Part shown: piece by piece, positions 41,906 to 44,743 of the stretch | How the letters are laid out: every line of letters begins with the position of its first letter | Numbering within the stretch: the first letter of the stretch is position 1 | Source: Lentisphaerae bacterium GWF2_49_21 | Lineage (GTDB): Bacteria; Verrucomicrobiota; Lentisphaeria; Victivallales; GWF2-50-93 | Assembly: GCA_001804805.1 (NCBI GenBank) | Contig: MHBH01000001.1 | Location: 42,790 to 87,532, forward strand | DNA: 44,743 nucleotides | Direction: 5' to 3' | Program-made: the position numbers and the translations under genes | The notes under the pieces: generated by a model | Database searches by the model: none | What the model saw: only the letters and a program-made list of their open reading frames with translations | What the model was told of the DNA's origin: nothing

Positions 41906-43840
41906 TTATTCATCCACAGGATCCACGGGGCCATTCCTCTCAGGCTTGTCGCCGATCTCCATGTCCTCCTCGAAATGCGCCGCCTCACCGGAATAGATGC
42001 AGTAAGGATAAGTCTTGTCCAGGTTCTCCTTGAGCGGCTTGTCGCTATCTGTACAATATAAGTTCACAATAAAAGGCCTGTGCACCGATGCTTTCTTCCA
42101 GTCGTCGGAATAAATCACACATGTCCTGTCTCGTGCAATTTCGCTGATCATTGAAAAGCTTGCCAGGGCATAATCAATCCTTTCATAATCGTCAGTTGCG
42201 GAATTCCAGCAAGTCCAGCTGGTGTTCATAGGATCAAGCGGCCTGATGTCGAAGAGCCTCTTTTCAATCCCGCTCCTCCTGTTGTAAAGCTCCTTCATGG
42301 GCGATTTTCCGCAGGTGTCGTTGAGATTTCCGACAACTAATATGTTCGAACCGGGTTCGGCCTTTGATATGTCGTTCACAAGGTATCTGAGCTGGCGGGC
42401 CTCGTATCGGCGCATGTCTGTCTGGTTATACTCCGGATGCTGCTGCCTGTCCTTTAAATCAGCGGCGAGCAGATGGAACTTATACCCTTTGACATTGAAA
42501 ACAGCGTGTGCAAACCCTCTGGAGACCGGCAGTTCCTTGTCCTCGATCTTATATTTGACATCAGTCATGGCTTCGAATTTTTCAGGTTTGATCTTTGCGA
42601 ACACCGCAATATGGGATTCCCTGTCGGCACCTTCGACCATCTCCTTGAAGACGCATCCATTGAGCCTGTCCATGATTTCATCCATGGCCTTGGCGTCCTT
42701 GATCCCGGTAAAGACAAATATGTCGGCCTTGTTCCTGGCGACCTGCTCGAATATCTCCTTTTTCCTCTCGGCCGGAAGCTCAATGGAATAGCCACCTGTG
42801 TCGAAGAACAGGACAGGAAGCGTTTCGGGATTTCCGTTGGCAGCCAAGTTCTTCTTCTTATCTGTTGTCTTATAGGAGGCGCATACGCCATCAGGGAAAT
42901 CCTTGTCTATTGTTTCTTTTCCCAGAGGCCTGGCATTTTCAGTACTTATGGTCACCAGGACAGGCCTGTGGTCCGAAGCGAACATCCAGTATTCCGGCAA
43001 ATGCACCACCTGTGTCTTTTCAAATTTTATTTCCGGCAGGAGGGACGAGGAGGCCATGGCATAATCAATACGTCCGTAAATGTCCTCGCTGTGCCACCAG
43101 TGGGTCCACGCCATTCCGTTGCGGTCGACAGGCCTCAGATCATAAAGCCTGTTCTCAGGGGATTTTTCTGGGGCGCGGAGGGTGATCATGGGATCCGAAG
43201 AATAGACGTCGTTGAAATCTCCGACGACCAGGATGTTCGCCTCAGGCTCGTTTTCCTGGATCTGGTTGACAAGATATCTGAGGAGCCTGGCCTCGTAGCG
43301 CCTCATGTCGGTCTGGATGTATCGCGGATGAGGGAGCCTCGACTTGAGATGCGCCCCTACCACATGCAGCCTGTAATTGTTTTCAAACTCGAAGACTGCG
43401 TGGAGGAACCCCCTCTGGACGAACACCTTCTCCGGATATCCATCCTGTCTGTCCTTGGGCTTGATCTTGTAATATAGATTTTCCTTCTTCTCGACCTTCA
43501 CCGGCCTGAACTTGGATATGAGCCCGATATGCCTGGACTCGTCTTCGCCCGTCATCTCATCTGAAAAAACATAATCCTTGCAGCCTGCCTTCTTCAGGTT
43601 CTCCATCAGGTCCGCGAGCGACTTCTCCCCGCCGAGCTCGACAACGAAGAGGATGTCGGGATTGCTGTTCTTAATCATGCCCATCAGGGCCTTCTTGGAG
43701 TCGTCGCCCTTTGGTTTTTCGGTCTCAGGAACGACGAAGTAGTTGTGGACGTTGTAGGCCATTACGGATATTTCTTTCGCAGACGAAAGAAATATAAATG
43801 AAAACCAAACCAACAGAACTGTCATGATGCGACTGGTCAT
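41906..43840 (-). CDS. Secreted tandem endonuclease/exonuclease/phosphatase protein, second domain degenerate
   Basis: The 644-residue protein has a signal peptide (TVLLVWFSFIFLSSAKE) and two successive EEP domains. The first (about 24-310) is complete: MAYNVHN, a VVELGG acidic motif, VGAHLKS, VVGDFNDV, GRIDYA and SDHRPV. The second (about 340-620) keeps the same backbone phrases, such as TDMRRYEAR and LVNDI. However, the motifs read FFDTGGY, VFTGIKD, LAADLKD, VVGNLNDT, ERIDYA and SVHRPF, so most metal and catalytic residues are lost. The substrate could be nucleic acid, phospholipid or a phosphoester outside the cell. No partner gene is adjacent. Confidence 0.88.
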   Translation of the reverse strand: MTSRIMTVLLVWFSFIFLSSAKEISVMAYNVHNYFVVPETEKPKGDDSKKALMGMIKNSNPDILFVVELGGEKSLADLMENLKKAGCKDYVFSDEMTGEDESRHIGLISKFRPVKVEKKENLYYKIKPKDRQDGYPEKVFVQRGFLHAVFEFENNYRLHVVGAHLKSRLPHPRYIQTDMRRYEARLLRYLVNQIQENEPEANILVVGDFNDVYSSDPMITLRAPEKSPENRLYDLRPVDRNGMAWTHWWHSEDIYGRIDYAMASSSLLPEIKFEKTQVVHLPEYWMFASDHRPVLVTISTENARPLGKETIDKDFPDGVCASYKTTDKKKNLAANGNPETLPVLFFDTGGYSIELPAERKKEIFEQVARNKADIFVFTGIKDAKAMDEIMDRLNGCVFKEMVEGADRESHIAVFAKIKPEKFEAMTDVKYKIEDKELPVSRGFAHAVFNVKGYKFHLLAADLKDRQQHPEYNQTDMRRYEARQLRYLVNDISKAEPGSNILVVGNLNDTCGKSPMKELYNRRSGIEKRLFDIRPLDPMNTSWTCWNSATDDYERIDYALASFSMISEIARDRTCVIYSDDWKKASVHRPFIVNLYCTDSDKPLKENLDKTYPYCIYSGEAAHFEEDMEIGDKPERNGPVDPVDE

Positions 43841-44381
43841 ACCCTAATTATATCTGTTTTCCTGACAAAAAACAGACACATGTCATATTTTTTCCCAAAT
43901 GAACAGCAGGAGATGCCAAAAACCTATCTCGCACATTCGATGTTGAATGTTCGATGTTCAATTAATCCTTAGCCTCTGCCATCTGTTTGTAGTCAAGCTC
44001 GCAAGAGCTGTTCTTTTCTTGTTATCTAGTTCTTAATTATACGCGTAAACAATTCAATCAAGAACACGTCTTGCGACGTTAACTACAAACGAATTCATAG
44101 GACTCTCCCTTTGTGCCTCCGTGACTTTGTGCGAAAATGCATTTTCCTTCAAGCTTTCCGACTGCCCGATCTGCCAGTCGAGGGGTTCGGTATTAAGGGC
44201 CAAAACCTTGATTTCGGGGCCTCCCGTGGTCTATTTTAGTTACTTATGGTAATTTATCATATGTCTTATATACATATGATGACAGCCTTGAGGCTAAATC
44301 GCCGGCGGGGCTTACAAATTTGCAATTTCGACCCCCTGCTTATGCGGAATCACATAATAATAAGTTAGAGTTTTAAAAACA
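43841..44381. other. Gene-free gap with repeats before the edge gene
   Basis: Apart from the REP-like pair at 43985-44090, I see an ATTCGATGTTGAATG phrase (about 43936), a CTTTGTGCCTCCGTGACTTTGTGC phrase split over 44110-44134, and a G+C-rich stretch near 44300-44335. Nothing coding is supported. Confidence 0.5.
43985..44090. repeat. Inverted pair of REP-like hairpins
   Basis: The left arm (43985-44015) and the inverse of the right arm (44060-44090) share GTTTGTAGT, then a hairpin, then TGTTCTT. The left hairpin is AGCTC-GCAA-GAGCT and the right one reads ACGTC-GCAA-GACGT. The stem bases change in compensating fashion while the GCAA loop stays. GTAG followed by a hairpin is the layout of REP elements recognised by RAYT transposases. 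About 44 bases separate the arms. Confidence 0.72.
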
Positions 44382-44743
44382 ATGAAAGACATACTTAAAT
44401 TATCTGAACGAATCGATGCATATACCTATTGTAAAAAACTTCGCACTAAAGGATTAGGCGCCGTTGTCGAAGAATTTTCCTTTGCAGAAGGGCCTATTAT
44501 TTTTATAGTTAAATTGCCGGAAGAACAATATGACCAATATAAAATTCTCTTTCCAGAAGATATTCCATCTGAACCAGCGGATTATGATCCTATGGTCAAA
44601 TGTCCTTATTGTGGCAATAGTGACGTTAAAGAGCCTCCTTCCCCCTGGGACTCTATACTATGTATTTTCATCATTCCTTTATTTGTTCATTATTTTCTGA
44701 GAAAACAAAAAGGCTTTTTATATATCTGTAAAAATTGCAATAA
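44382..44743 (+). CDS. Zinc-ribbon membrane protein, cut by the window edge
   Basis: The frame opens at the ATG at 44382 and is still open at the last base, so only the first 120 codons are seen. The N-terminal 60 residues (ILKLSERIDAYTYCKKLRTKG) look like the small alpha/beta DUF2007-type domain, which is a weak guess. A zinc ribbon with CPYCG at about residue 80 and a second CKNC at the end flanks a hydrophobic helix (LCIFIIPLFVHYFL). It is visibly more A+T rich than its neighbours and may be acquired. Function unknown. Confidence 0.6.
   Translation, partial: MKDILKLSERIDAYTYCKKLRTKGLGAVVEEFSFAEGPIIFIVKLPEEQYDQYKILFPEDIPSEPADYDPMVKCPYCGNSDVKEPPSPWDSILCIFIIPLFVHYFLRKQKGFLYICKNCN

Noticed and set aside
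42473-43477. Long open frame of 334 codons on the plus strand
   Set aside because: It is antisense to the well-supported EEP protein and shows no recognisable domain.

Overview
The window is a bacterial chromosome segment, most likely from the PVC superphylum. Lentisphaerota is my best guess, with related Verrucomicrobiota or Omnitrophota as alternatives. This rests on prepilin-like proteins whose N-terminal methylation motif lacks the usual preceding Gly, a YdjY-type lipoprotein, a sialate-O-acetylesterase-like protein, and many short palindromic and A+T-rich intergenic repeats. It is inference; no rRNA is present to settle it.

Layout. 1-4.0 kb: tRNA-Pro(CGG), a complete GIY-YIG mini-nuclease just behind it, then on the minus strand a degenerate SGNH acetylesterase-like protein, prepilin peptidase and aroE. 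4.1-8.3 kb: an alpha/beta hydrolase, a small HExxH membrane protein, an array of hairpins, oligoendopeptidase F and a DUF4190 protein. 8.3-12.9 kb: a hairpin-rich gap, yihY-cobS, then a scrambled islet with two broken GIY-YIG genes, a RelE-type toxin-antitoxin pair, tRNA-Asp(GTC), a copied fragment of its 3' end, and tRNA-Met(CAT). 13-20.3 kb: housekeeping genes: YdjY lipoprotein, gpsA, plsY, a secreted six-EF-hand protein, tsaD, leuA and a D,D-carboxypeptidase. 20.4-21.0 kb: vapBC. 21.0-33.5 kb: one long minus-strand operon. 33.7-41.9 kb: mutS, a DUF3800 protein, an aminotransferase, an aldose-1-epimerase-like protein, an RRM protein and a multi-pass GT-C-like membrane protein. 41.9-44.7 kb: a secreted tandem endonuclease/exonuclease/phosphatase (EEP) protein whose second copy is degenerate, a REP-like inverted pair, and the start of a zinc-ribbon gene cut by the window edge.

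The most unusual system is the 12.5 kb operon at 21044-33531. In order it encodes an ECF sigma factor, a 1730-residue alpha-2-macroglobulin-like protein, four GspF-like platform proteins, one GspE-like ATPase and three pseudopilin-like proteins. The macroglobulin gene overlaps the sigma gene. Its product has a short cytoplasmic N-terminus, one membrane segment, periplasmic macroglobulin domains, a polytopic membrane insert, and a GCFEQ thioester motif. Most junctions in the operon overlap or are only a few bases apart. My hypothesis is a sigma-controlled, envelope-anchored protease trap or sensor that works with a reduced type II secretion/type IV pilus-like machine. The only prepilin peptidase in the window (2219-3103) could serve it.

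The second theme is small repeats. GIY-YIG genes lie directly downstream of a tRNA or tRNA 3'-end fragment in three of three cases. A family of perfect hairpins has variable arms but a recurring TTNN-type loop. Several A+T-rich phrase repeats sit at gene ends, and at least two of them supply the last codons of real genes.
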